In this document: positions 55,456 to 63,322 of the stretch, in pieces
How the letters are laid out: every line of letters starts with the position of its first letter
Numbering within the stretch: position 1 is the first letter of the stretch
Source of the DNA: Cohnella fermenti
Lineage (GTDB): Bacteria > Bacillota > Bacilli > Paenibacillales > Paenibacillaceae
DNA: 64,000 nt
Direction: 5' to 3'
NCBI RefSeq assembly: GCF_004801405.1
Contig: NZ_SSOB01000009.1
Span: forward strand, 62,001 to 126,000
Made by a program: the position numbers and the translations under genes
Notes under the pieces: model-generated
Seen by the model: the letters and a program-made list of their open reading frames with translations, nothing else
What the model was told of the DNA's origin: nothing
Databases searched by the model: none

Positions 55456-56373
55456 CTACGGATTCGCAGGCATCAGCTTGCTGACCAGATCGGCCGTCTT
55501 CTTCTTCGCGTTATCGTCGTCCAGGTTCGCCATGGCCGCCAGAACCTGCGATCGCGAGGAATCGGTCAGCGCTCCGAGAATGCGCAGCGCCTTCGCCTGA
55601 TTCGTCTTCGCCATCTCGTACAGAATCTCCGCTGCGCTGGCAGGCGCCATCGCGGCGAACGTATTCTTCAATTCCGCCGTATCCAGAATGGAAGTGTCGG
55701 AATTGGCCGACTCCAATTCCTTGATCCGGGCTTGCAGCGCCGCGATCTGCTCATTCTCCGCGCTGTCCGCATCCTTGATCCGGCTCGTAACCTCGGCCGC
55801 AACCTTGGGCGTCATCTTCTCAAGAATTCGAACCCGCTGCGTGTCCGACATCGCGCCAAGGATGAGGGACGCTTCCTCGAGCGTCATGCTCTCCAGAATC
55901 GGAGCCGCTTTGCCCGGCACCATCTTGCCGTACATCTCGGCGAGAGACGAGATCTTCGAATCGTACTCGCCGGCAGAGATCGTGTTCTCTTCGGCTTGCT
56001 TGTTCAGAGACTCGATCTGGCTCTTAAGCGAAGCGATCGTCTGCTCGCTCTGCGCCGTCTTGTCCTTCTCCTGCTGCAGCTCCGCCTGTTCGCTGACCAG
56101 TTGCGCGTTCAGCTCTTCGATCTTCTTCATGGCGCTGCTTGCCGTTAATTCTTCTTCGCTGACTTCCGTTTGAGCCGGTTGCGACGGTTCCGGCAGGATC
56201 GAACCGAGCACCGGGATCTTATTGCCTACCTTCAGGGCGGAGTCCCTCAACTCGCTATTGAACAGGAACAACAATACGCCTAGCAGAACGGCTGTGAACA
56301 AGATGGGAGTCAGGAAAAAGAGGAACCGCTCGAAGCCGGAATATCCTTCCCTCTCCGCGTTAGCATTCGACAC
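55456..56373 (-). CDS. MotE-like flagellar protein with MgtE-N-type domain (YlxF position)
   Basis: One N-terminal membrane helix (about 15-38) and a long coiled coil (about 78-145) precede two MgtE-N-like segments (GKMVPGKAAPILESMTLEEASLILGAM; MAPASAAEILYEMAKTNQAKALRILGAL). Such proteins lie between fliJ and fliK in Bacillota (YlxF in B. subtilis); the MotE group in alpha-proteobacteria acts as a MotC chaperone. It has 305 residues. The start is GTG with GAAGGAGGGGGAG upstream. A stator or export role is inference. Confidence 0.82.
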   Translation of the reverse strand: MSNANAEREGYSGFERFLFFLTPILFTAVLLGVLLFLFNSELRDSALKVGNKIPVLGSILPEPSQPAQTEVSEEELTASSAMKKIEELNAQLVSEQAELQQEKDKTAQSEQTIASLKSQIESLNKQAEENTISAGEYDSKISSLAEMYGKMVPGKAAPILESMTLEEASLILGAMSDTQRVRILEKMTPKVAAEVTSRIKDADSAENEQIAALQARIKELESANSDTSILDTAELKNTFAAMAPASAAEILYEMAKTNQAKALRILGALTDSSRSQVLAAMANLDDDNAKKKTADLVSKLMPANP

Positions 56374-56419
56374 GAACTCCCCCTCCTTCTCTGTGTGGAT
56401 GCCGAACCTGATGAATTGC

Positions 56420-56866
56420 TTATCTTCTCGCCGAGGCAGCCGCCCTCATGACCGCCATCTCGTCCAGGGAATTCTGCTCCTCCGCAAGCGTCTGAAGGTC
56501 GAACGCCGTCTTCGCCCGATCGCGGGCGTTCAGCCATACCTTCTCGTCCACCATTCGGTCGGCGAGCTTCGCCTGGCGGAGCCGGGCCGCTTCCTTCGCC
56601 TTGCGCACGCCTTCGCGCTGCTGGCGAATCCGCCCCTCGAGCCAGCCGATATACTCCTGCATTCGCTGGATCTCGAACAAGGAGGTCGGGCGCTTCGTCT
56701 GTTCCGCCAGCGCGCGCGCCATCTGCTCCAGATCCCCCGTTAGCGAAGCAAGCGTCTCTTCCTCGGTCTTGACCTTGCCGAGAGCGGCCGCGTATTCCCA
56801 TTCCGCCATCGCTTTCTCGCTGCCCTTAAGATCGACTATCTTCTGAAGCGGATAATGGAATCTCAT
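56420..56866 (-). CDS. fliJ: Flagellar export protein FliJ
   Basis: Coiled-coil stalk of the export ATPase; 148 residues, almost wholly heptad-like. It begins MRFHYPLQKIVDLKGSEKAMAEWEYA and has LFEIQRMQEYIGWLEGRIRQQ. It lies between fliI and the MotE-like gene, as in other flagellar operons. Confidence 0.92.
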   Translation of the reverse strand: MRFHYPLQKIVDLKGSEKAMAEWEYAAALGKVKTEEETLASLTGDLEQMARALAEQTKRPTSLFEIQRMQEYIGWLEGRIRQQREGVRKAKEAARLRQAKLADRMVDEKVWLNARDRAKTAFDLQTLAEEQNSLDEMAVMRAAASARR

Positions 56867-56879
56867 CGTCTCTCACGCC

Positions 56880-58202
56880 TCATCTCTTGTAGAAGTCGAT
56901 GATCAGTCTCTCCTGGGCTTCCCGAAGCGTCACCTTCTCGCTTGTCTTCTGCCTCGTATAAGAGTTGATCGTCTGTATGAACTGGATCGACTTGTCGATC
57001 TCCGAATTCGTTCCCCGCTGATACGCCCCGATATTGATGAGATCCTCCGAATCCTTATAGACGGACAGCAACCTCTTCAATTGTTCGGCGGAATCCTGCT
57101 GGTCCTCGGAGACGATGTCCTTCATGACCCGGCTGATGCTGGCCAAGACGTCGATTGCCGGATAGTGGCCCTTATGCGCGAGCTGCCGGCTGAGCACGAT
57201 GTGCCCGTCCAATATGCCGCGCACGGCGTCCGCGATCGGTTCGTTCATGTCGTCGCCATCTACGAGAACGGTATAGAACGCGGTGATCGAACCGGTTCGG
57301 CCGGTCCCCGCTCTCTCCAGCAGCTTCGGCAGAGCCGCGAACACCGAAGGCGTATAACCCCGCGTCGCCGGCGGCTCTCCGATCGCCAGACCGACCTCGC
57401 GAAGCGCCATGGCGTACCGGGTGACGGAATCCATCATCATCATGACGTTGAGCCCGCGATCCCGGAAGTACTCGGCGATGGACGTTGCGATCAGGGCTCC
57501 CTTGATTCGAATAAGCGCCGGCTGGTCGGAGGTCGCCACGACGACAACCGAACGGGCCAGCCCTTCGGGCCCGAGATCCCGTTCAATGAACTCGAGCACC
57601 TCGCGGCCGCGCTCTCCGATCAGCGCGATCACGTTGACATCCGCCGACGTGTTGCGCGCCACCATGCCGAGCAGCGTACTCTTGCCGACACCGGAGCCGG
57701 CGAAGATGCCCATCCGCTGCCCTTGGCCGACCGTCAGCAGCCCATCGATGCATCGCACTCCCGTTCCAAGCGGTTCGACAACCCTTGGCCGACTCAGCGG
57801 ATTGCCCGGCGAGTTGTGCGTCGAGTAATGAGGCAATCTGGCCGGAAGCGCCGAGCCGTCCAGCGGCCTGCCCAAGCCGTCGAGCACCTTGCCGAGCAGC
57901 TCGGAGCCGACTTGAACGGTGAGCGGCCTGCCCGTCGTGACGACGTCGCAGCCGGGGCCGACCGAGTGCAGATCGCCAAGCGGCATGAGCAGAACGCGAT
58001 TGTCCTTGAAGCCGACAACCTCCGCCAGAATCGGCGGGCCGCCCTTATGGGGATGAATCGTGCACACATCGCCGATGCTGGCGTCCGGACCTTCGGATTC
58101 GACCGTCAGTCCGATAATCTGGGTGACCTTGCCGTTAACGCGAATCGGATCGATGTGCCCGAGCGCTTCCTCGTAGCGGGACGCATCAAGAAGTCTGGAC
58201 AT
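56880..58202 (-). CDS. fliI: Flagellum-specific export ATPase FliI
   Basis: F1-beta-like hexameric ATPase; 440 residues. The P-loop is GIFAGSGVGKSTLLGM, followed by IGERGREVLEFIERDLG and the Walker B region LNVMMMMDSVTRYAMALREVGLAIGEPPATRGY. The ATG at 58202 follows GAGGAGAGGAACGCCG and overlaps fliH by 17 bases; the longer open frame lies within fliH. Confidence 0.96.
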   Translation of the reverse strand: MSRLLDASRYEEALGHIDPIRVNGKVTQIIGLTVESEGPDASIGDVCTIHPHKGGPPILAEVVGFKDNRVLLMPLGDLHSVGPGCDVVTTGRPLTVQVGSELLGKVLDGLGRPLDGSALPARLPHYSTHNSPGNPLSRPRVVEPLGTGVRCIDGLLTVGQGQRMGIFAGSGVGKSTLLGMVARNTSADVNVIALIGERGREVLEFIERDLGPEGLARSVVVVATSDQPALIRIKGALIATSIAEYFRDRGLNVMMMMDSVTRYAMALREVGLAIGEPPATRGYTPSVFAALPKLLERAGTGRTGSITAFYTVLVDGDDMNEPIADAVRGILDGHIVLSRQLAHKGHYPAIDVLASISRVMKDIVSEDQQDSAEQLKRLLSVYKDSEDLINIGAYQRGTNSEIDKSIQFIQTINSYTRQKTSEKVTLREAQERLIIDFYKR

Positions 58203-59028
58203 CGGCGTTCCTCTCCTCGGCCGGATGAGCGGCAATTCGCAACAGTTCCTGACGAATGGCGGCGAGCTGCGTGTCGATCCTCGCGTCGATGCTGCCGAAG
58301 GAGGAGCGAACGATGCACCCGCCTTCCCCGACCGTCGGGTCGGGAATGATCTGAAGCTCGGCCTGCGAGTCGATTCCGAGCGCAAGCTCGTCCTTCGCGG
58401 CTTGCACGAAGGCGAACTGGGAAGGGGCGACGCACAAAGTGATGACCCCCTGCTCCTTGCGTCTTGCGAGCGCTCTGGCAATGAGCTCAAGCGTCAGCTC
58501 GGGCTTCTCCTCGAGCTTCGAAGCGATCACCTTCTCGGCAATCTTGCCGCTAAGCTCAACGAGGAACAGCTCTGCGTCCGAGATGATGCTCTCCTTCGTC
58601 AAGTACGCTTGCTTGACAATCGAAGCCGCTTCCTCGAGCTCCTGCGCCCATCGCTCGCGCATCTGCCGCTCGGCTTGCTCGCTGCCTTGGCGGAAGCCTT
58701 CCTCGTAGCCGTGCCGCCTTGCCTCTTCGACGATCTGTTCGTCCTCCTGGCGGCGCCCCTGCCACCACTCTTCGGCTTCCCGCTGCGCCTGCGACCGGAC
58801 GCTCTCCGCTTCCTCGCGGGCCGCAGCCAGAATGTCTTCGGCGACTTGCTGGGCGTCCTGCAGAATTCTTTCCTTCATTGTTTGTGTTTCGACATCCGCC
58901 GAGGATATTCCTTCGCCTTCGCCGGCGGAATCCGAAATATTTCGCGGTTTGGTCGCGAGCCGAAGCTGTTCGATTCGCTTTAGGTCCTCGATTGAGATCA
59001 CATGGGAGGATTTTATTAAATTAGACAA
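58186..59028 (-). CDS. fliH: Flagellar assembly protein FliH
   Basis: Negative regulator and peripheral stalk of FliI. A long charged coiled coil (about 50-150, with repeated Glu/Arg/Gln and a GYEEGFRQGSEQ glycine-repeat element) precedes the C-terminal V-ATPase-E-like domain (LVELSGKIAEKVIASKLEEKPELT). The C-terminal VGEGGCIVRSSFGSIDARID is typical. The start is TTG at 59028 with GGAGGAGAC upstream, overlapping fliG by eight bases. Length is 280 residues. Confidence 0.92.
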   Translation of the reverse strand: MSNLIKSSHVISIEDLKRIEQLRLATKPRNISDSAGEGEGISSADVETQTMKERILQDAQQVAEDILAAAREEAESVRSQAQREAEEWWQGRRQEDEQIVEEARRHGYEEGFRQGSEQAERQMRERWAQELEEAASIVKQAYLTKESIISDAELFLVELSGKIAEKVIASKLEEKPELTLELIARALARRKEQGVITLCVAPSQFAFVQAAKDELALGIDSQAELQIIPDPTVGEGGCIVRSSFGSIDARIDTQLAAIRQELLRIAAHPAEERNADVQTS

Positions 59029-60043
59029 TAATATCGTCTCCTCCGCCGCGAGCGATGATGATCTCGCCCGCTTCTTCGAGCCTGCGAATCGTCGCTACGA
59101 TGCGAGTCTGCGCTTCCTCCACGTCGCGCAGCCGAACGGGCCCCATGTATTCCATCTCTTCCTTGAACGTATCCGCCATGCGCTTGGACATGTTCCGGAA
59201 GATCGCTTCGCGAACTTCGTCGCTGGCCACCTTGAGGGCGAGCTGAAGGTCGGCGTTCTCGATATCGCGAATGATCCGTTGAATCGAACGATTGTCCAGG
59301 TTGACGATGTCCTCGAAGACGAACATCCGCTTCTTGATCTCTTCCGCAAGCTCCGGGTCCTGAATCTCGAGCGAATCGAGAATCGTGCGCTCTGTTCCGC
59401 GGTCGACGCCGTTCAGAATCTGAACGATCGCCTCGATGCCGCCTGCGTTCGTGTAATCCTGCGTGACCGTCGAGGAGAGCTTCTGCTCGAGCACTCTCTC
59501 CACTTGAGCGATAACCTCCGGAGACGTGCTGTCCATCAAAGCGATTCTTCGCGCCACGTCCGCCTGCTTGTCCTGCGGCAGCGAAGAGAGCACGGCGGAC
59601 GATTGATCCGGCTGCAAGTAGGACAGAACCAAAGCGATCGTCTGAGGGTTCTCGTTCTGGATAAAGTTCAGAATCTGAGTCGGCTCCGCCTTGCGGGCGA
59701 AGTCGAACGGGCGAACCTGCAGCGTAGCCGTCAGGCGATGCAGAATATCCGATGCCTTCTGCGACCCGAGCGCCTTCTCGAGAATCTCCTTCGCGTAAGA
59801 GATGCCGCCCTGCGAGATAAATTCCTGCGCGAGACAGATCTGGTGGAACTCCGCCAGAATGGCGTCCTTCTCCCCGCTGTCGACCTTGCGAACGTTGGCG
59901 ATCTCCAGCGTCAACTGCTCGATCTCGTCGTCCCGCAGGTGCTTAAAGATTTGAGCGGATACGTCCGGCCCCAGCGTGATCAGCAGAATCGCTGCTTTCT
60001 GGCGGCCGCTTAATTGATAATTGCCCGAACCCATCTTAGCCAC
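59021..60043 (-). CDS. fliG: Flagellar motor switch protein FliG
   Basis: Torque-generating rotor protein. It starts near LSGRQKAAILLITLGPDVSAQIFKHL; the middle domain includes the EHPQTIALVL-equivalent (ENPQTIALVLSYLQPDQSS) and GGIEAIVQILNGVDRGTE. The C-terminal torque helix region is MFVFEDIVNLDNRSIQRIIRDI. I choose the GTG at 60043 because AGAGGT lies about seven bases before it; GTG 60052 and ATG 60034 are alternatives. Length is then 340 residues. Confidence 0.94.
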   Translation of the reverse strand: MAKMGSGNYQLSGRQKAAILLITLGPDVSAQIFKHLRDDEIEQLTLEIANVRKVDSGEKDAILAEFHQICLAQEFISQGGISYAKEILEKALGSQKASDILHRLTATLQVRPFDFARKAEPTQILNFIQNENPQTIALVLSYLQPDQSSAVLSSLPQDKQADVARRIALMDSTSPEVIAQVERVLEQKLSSTVTQDYTNAGGIEAIVQILNGVDRGTERTILDSLEIQDPELAEEIKKRMFVFEDIVNLDNRSIQRIIRDIENADLQLALKVASDEVREAIFRNMSKRMADTFKEEMEYMGPVRLRDVEEAQTRIVATIRRLEEAGEIIIARGGGDDIIV

Positions 60044-60054
60044 CAATGACACCT

Positions 60055-61629
60055 CTATTCATCCACAAGCCACGTCCGTAGCAGATTGACGAACTCGTCC
60101 GGCTTGCGCTTGGCCAATCCTTCCAACTGCTTGCGCACCTGGTTCTCGTTCGTGACGCTGTCGATATCGATCGTCGGCGTCTCCACTCTCGGCAGATCCG
60201 CAACCGCGAGCTCTTGCTCCTCCTTCGCCTTCTGGCGACGGCGATAGAGCAGGTAGCCTCCGCCTCCGAGCAGCGCCAGGGCGACAATCGCCGCGATCGC
60301 AAGCGAAGAGGATGAGACCGACAGACCGCCCGAACCGACGTCCGCGACGGAGAACGATTCCGAGATGACGGATACCCGCTTGGCGAGATCTTCGTCCGAC
60401 AAGGTCTGGCCCGAATCCGCCAGCAGCGTTCTGACGTCGTTAACGAGCTTCTGCTGAATCGACTGCTGCTTCTCCTCGGTCATTCCTTCCGAGTCGACGG
60501 CAACGCTGATCGACAGATCCTTGACCTGGTACGGAGCGAACGTCGTGTTCACCGTAACCCGGCTCGGCTCATAGTTCGTCATCGACTGGGTTTTCTCGGA
60601 AGAGGACCCCGTAGAGCCGCTTGTCGACGGATAATTCGCAATATCGGTATCGCCGACTCCCGCAACACCGCCCGTGGAGCCGTCCGAACCGGTGTACGAC
60701 TCGGCCGTATTTTCCTCGCTGATGATAATTCCTTTATTGTCGTTGTTGTCCAGCGGCTTCACCAGCGATTCCTGCTGGGTCTTCTGGTCGAAGTTAAGCG
60801 ACGAGACTACGCTGACGACCATCTTGTCCATGCCGACCATCGTCGACAGGAATTGCTCGATCTTCGTCTTGATGCCGTTCTCGAACTTGCGTTGAATCTC
60901 GAATTGCTGATCCAGCAGCGTCCCGCTTACGGCGCTGCTTCCTCCGATCTCGGCGGACGGAGTCAATTGGCTCGTCTGGCTCGTGATCGTGATGTCGTCG
61001 ACGCTCAGATTGGGAACGGCCGTCTTCACGAGATTGAAGTAGCTGTCGATCTCTTCCTGCTTGGGCCGGAAGCTCGGCTTGAACGTCAACTGCACGGAAG
61101 CGGAAGCCCGCTCCTTGTCCGAGTCGTTCAGGAACACGCTCTCCTCGGGAAGGTTGATCAGAACCTTCGCCCGCTGAATCCCCTGCATGCCGAGCAGCAG
61201 TTGCTGCACCTCGCCGTTCAGCGCGTTGCGGTACTTCACGTTGAATTCCTGATCGGTCGTGCCGATCGAGGAGGCATTCTTGCTCAGCTCCGAGAAGCCG
61301 ATCGAACCGTTCTGCACGAGACCTTGAGAGCCCACGGCCACCTTGACCTTCGCGGCGTCGGCGCTCGGGACCGAGATGCTCGTGCCTCCGTTCTGAAGCT
61401 TGTACGGAATGCCGCTGCTGTCGAGGTACTCCATGATCGCCTGCGAATCGGTCGAGTCCAGATCCTGGAAGGCCAGTTCATACTCCGTTCGGGTGAACAA
61501 GACGGTCAGAAGGATAATGACAATAATGAGAAGTCCGGCCGAAGCGGCCAATACCCACTTTTGTTTCTTGCTGTACTGATTCCAGAAGCCCTTAGCTTTA
61601 TCCCGCATACGGGCCAACTTCTCGCTCAC
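60055..61629 (-). CDS. fliF: Flagellar MS-ring protein FliF
   Basis: Membrane ring on which the motor assembles. Two membrane segments flank a large extracytoplasmic region: near residues 27-45 (VLAASAGLLIIVIILLTVLF) and 443-462 (LAIAAIVALALLGGGGYLLY). Secretin-like ring-building motifs include VLINLPEESVFL. The C-terminal FliG-binding peptide ends RKPDEFVNLLRTWLVDE. Length is 524 residues. The start is GTG with GAGGTGGAATC ahead. Confidence 0.96.
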   Translation of the reverse strand: MSEKLARMRDKAKGFWNQYSKKQKWVLAASAGLLIIVIILLTVLFTRTEYELAFQDLDSTDSQAIMEYLDSSGIPYKLQNGGTSISVPSADAAKVKVAVGSQGLVQNGSIGFSELSKNASSIGTTDQEFNVKYRNALNGEVQQLLLGMQGIQRAKVLINLPEESVFLNDSDKERASASVQLTFKPSFRPKQEEIDSYFNLVKTAVPNLSVDDITITSQTSQLTPSAEIGGSSAVSGTLLDQQFEIQRKFENGIKTKIEQFLSTMVGMDKMVVSVVSSLNFDQKTQQESLVKPLDNNDNKGIIISEENTAESYTGSDGSTGGVAGVGDTDIANYPSTSGSTGSSSEKTQSMTNYEPSRVTVNTTFAPYQVKDLSISVAVDSEGMTEEKQQSIQQKLVNDVRTLLADSGQTLSDEDLAKRVSVISESFSVADVGSGGLSVSSSSLAIAAIVALALLGGGGYLLYRRRQKAKEEQELAVADLPRVETPTIDIDSVTNENQVRKQLEGLAKRKPDEFVNLLRTWLVDE

Positions 61630-61673
61630 GATTCCACCTCACTTGCGAACTTTGCTGCATCGTAGATCTGCGA

Positions 61674-61997
61674 TTAGATGGTTATCCGCATAATTTCCTG
61701 ATAAGCTTCGATAACCTTGTTCCGAACCTGTGAGGTCAAGTCGAGGCTGAGCTCCGCCCGGGACGCGGCAATCAGCACGTCGTTTACATCGGCCTGGCCG
61801 ATGATGAACTGATCGTTGACAGTATGTACGTTCTGCTCTTGCGCGGCGACGCTGTCGAGCGCTTGCTGAAGGAAATTCGCGAAGCTCTCGGTCGCCTCCG
61901 CAGGAGTCGTAGTCTTCGCATTCGCGGAAATATTCGAATTTGCGGAAACACTTGAAATTGCCGGCTGAATTGCCGATAAAGAAGGTATACTTATCAT
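61674..61997 (-). CDS. fliE: Flagellar hook-basal body complex protein FliE
   Basis: Adapter between MS ring and rod; 107 residues. The conserved C-terminal stretch is FANFLQQALDSVAAQEQNV, then DVLIAASRAELSLDLTSQVRNKVIEAYQEIMRI. The ATG at 61997 follows GAGGAGGAAAAAGT; an earlier ATG overlaps that site. Confidence 0.95.
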   Translation of the reverse strand: MISIPSLSAIQPAISSVSANSNISANAKTTTPAEATESFANFLQQALDSVAAQEQNVHTVNDQFIIGQADVNDVLIAASRAELSLDLTSQVRNKVIEAYQEIMRITI

Positions 61998-62048
61998 ACT
62001 TTTTCCTCCTCGCATTCAATAGGTTCGGTCGAGGTTCGGTCGGAAGGC

Positions 62049-62492
62049 TTACTTGCCGAGCTCCAAGGACTTCATGAACATGGCCTTGCTGGCATTAAGC
62101 GCGGTGACGTTAGCCTCATAGGAGCGGGTGGCCGAGATCATGTCGACCATCTCCTTCAAGATGTCGACATTCGGCATGCTGACCATGCCGTCCGCGTCCG
62201 CATCCGGATGAGTCGGATTGTAGACTTGCTTAAACGGTGTCGAATCCTCGCGAATCTCCGTTACCCGGACGCCGGCCGAAGTGCCGGAATCCAGCTTGCC
62301 GTTCAGAATGTCGGAGAAGCTCGGCTGATCCGGCTCGAACACGACTTCCTTGCGGCGATACGGCACGAATTCGCCGTTCACGTAGCTTGCTCTCGTCGTC
62401 TCGGCGTTCGCGATGTTGGAGGAGATAACATCCATGCGAAGCCGCTGAGCCGTCAATGCGGACGCGCTCGTATCAAATCCGCTTAGCTTCAT
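62049..62492 (-). CDS. flgC: Flagellar basal-body rod protein FlgC
   Basis: Proximal rod protein of 147 residues with the axial N-terminal motif SALTAQRLRMDVISSNIANAETTR and C-terminal MVDMISATRSYEANVTALNASKAMFMKSLELGK. The ATG is preceded by AAGGAGGCAACCC about 9-20 bases ahead. Confidence 0.96.
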   Translation of the reverse strand: MKLSGFDTSASALTAQRLRMDVISSNIANAETTRASYVNGEFVPYRRKEVVFEPDQPSFSDILNGKLDSGTSAGVRVTEIREDSTPFKQVYNPTHPDADADGMVSMPNVDILKEMVDMISATRSYEANVTALNASKAMFMKSLELGK

Positions 62493-62512
62493 AGAGTTGG
62501 GTTGCCTCCTTA

Positions 62513-62580
62513 TGGCTTGAATCTATCGATGGCTTGAATCTATCGATGGCTTGAATCTATCGACATATCGACATATCGAC
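62513..62580. repeat. Three perfect 17-bp tandem repeats plus two 8-bp repeats between flgB and flgC
   Basis: tggcttgaatctatcga occurs three times in a row without change (62513-62529, 62530-62546, 62547-62563), then catatcga twice (62564-62579). It lies inside the operon, in the mRNA between flgB and flgC, and ends close to the flgC ribosome binding site. Confidence 0.95.
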
Positions 62581-62637
62581 ATTTTAAAGCTACCGAACGG
62601 GGCTTCCGAATCGATCGGCCTTTAATCCGGCGCTTTA

Positions 62638-63051
62638 TCAGGTGCCCTTGATCGCCGTTCGCATCATCGTGACTTCGTGGCTGATCTGCTGAACGAACAG
62701 ATTGTAGCGAAGCTGGTTCTCTGCGATCAGCGACATCTCTTTGTCGATGTCGACATTGTTTTTGCTGTTGTTGAATATCGTGCTCTCGTCCGTCACCACT
62801 TTAGAAGAAGGGATCGCGCTCTGCGAGCTGCCGATAACCAGATGCCTCTCGTCCGTACGCGTGCCTGCGAAGGAGCCTATGCCCTGCGAATTCATCGCCT
62901 GCTCCAGCAGTTCCTCGAAGACGACGTCCGACCGTTTGAAGTTGGGAGTATCCACGTTAGCCACATTATTGGCGATGACCTGCTGTCGCAACGAAGCGGC
63001 TTTTATGGCGCCTTCCAGCCTCTGGAACGACGCTCCGCCTAACAAATCCAC
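62638..63051 (-). CDS. flgB: Flagellar basal-body rod protein FlgB
   Basis: Proximal rod protein. The family start LLGGASFQRLEGAIKAASLRQQVIANNVANVDTPNFKRSDVVFEELL and C-terminal MSLIAENQLRYNLFVQQISHEVTMMRTAI are clear. I place the start at GTG 63051, with AAGGGGCGG six bases ahead, giving 137 residues; the frame stays open for 39 more codons from an ATG at 63168 that lacks a ribosome binding site. First gene of the fla/che operon, following codY as in B. subtilis. Confidence 0.93.
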   Translation of the reverse strand: MDLLGGASFQRLEGAIKAASLRQQVIANNVANVDTPNFKRSDVVFEELLEQAMNSQGIGSFAGTRTDERHLVIGSSQSAIPSSKVVTDESTIFNNSKNNVDIDKEMSLIAENQLRYNLFVQQISHEVTMMRTAIKGT

Positions 63052-63236
63052 CACGTACCGCCCCTTTTCCATTTTTAAGTCTTTTAAAGTACCCATCGGC
63101 TGCATAAATGAAACATTCAACATTCCATTATTCAACAACCATTGCGCATAATCCTGCCTGTTCGACATCTTTTTTCAAATCGTCACAATTCGAGTCGATT
63201 CCTGGCAGATTAAAAATTTCTAAGATCAATCATCCG

Positions 63237-63260
63237 ATATCGGCCAAAAAGTGACAATAA
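63237..63260 (-). promoter_or_regulatory. Candidate SigD promoter upstream of flgB
   Basis: The minus strand reads GGCCGATAT at 63245-63237, an exact match to the SigD -10 octamer GCCGATAT. A TAAA-like -35 is not clear at 14-16 bases upstream. The octamer is also part of the palindrome CCGATATCGG, so chance is possible. It lies directly after the codY terminator, about 185 bases ahead of the flgB start. Confidence 0.35.
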
Positions 63261-63298
63261 GAAAAAAGCCCTATCTTGTTTCCAAGATCGGACTTTTG
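63261..63298 (-). terminator. Terminator after codY
   Basis: On the minus strand AAGTCCGATCTTG-GAAA-CAAGATAGGGCTT (63296-63265) is a hairpin with two mismatches and a GNRA-type loop, followed by TTTTTTC. It ends codY transcription before the fla/che operon. Confidence 0.85.
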
Positions 63299-63322
63299 AA
63301 CGGGAAACTATTTCCAATCGGA

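Noticed and set aside
58203..58490. N-terminal extension of FliI
   Set aside because: It lies inside fliH in another frame; the ATG at 58202 has a good ribosome binding site and gives normal length.
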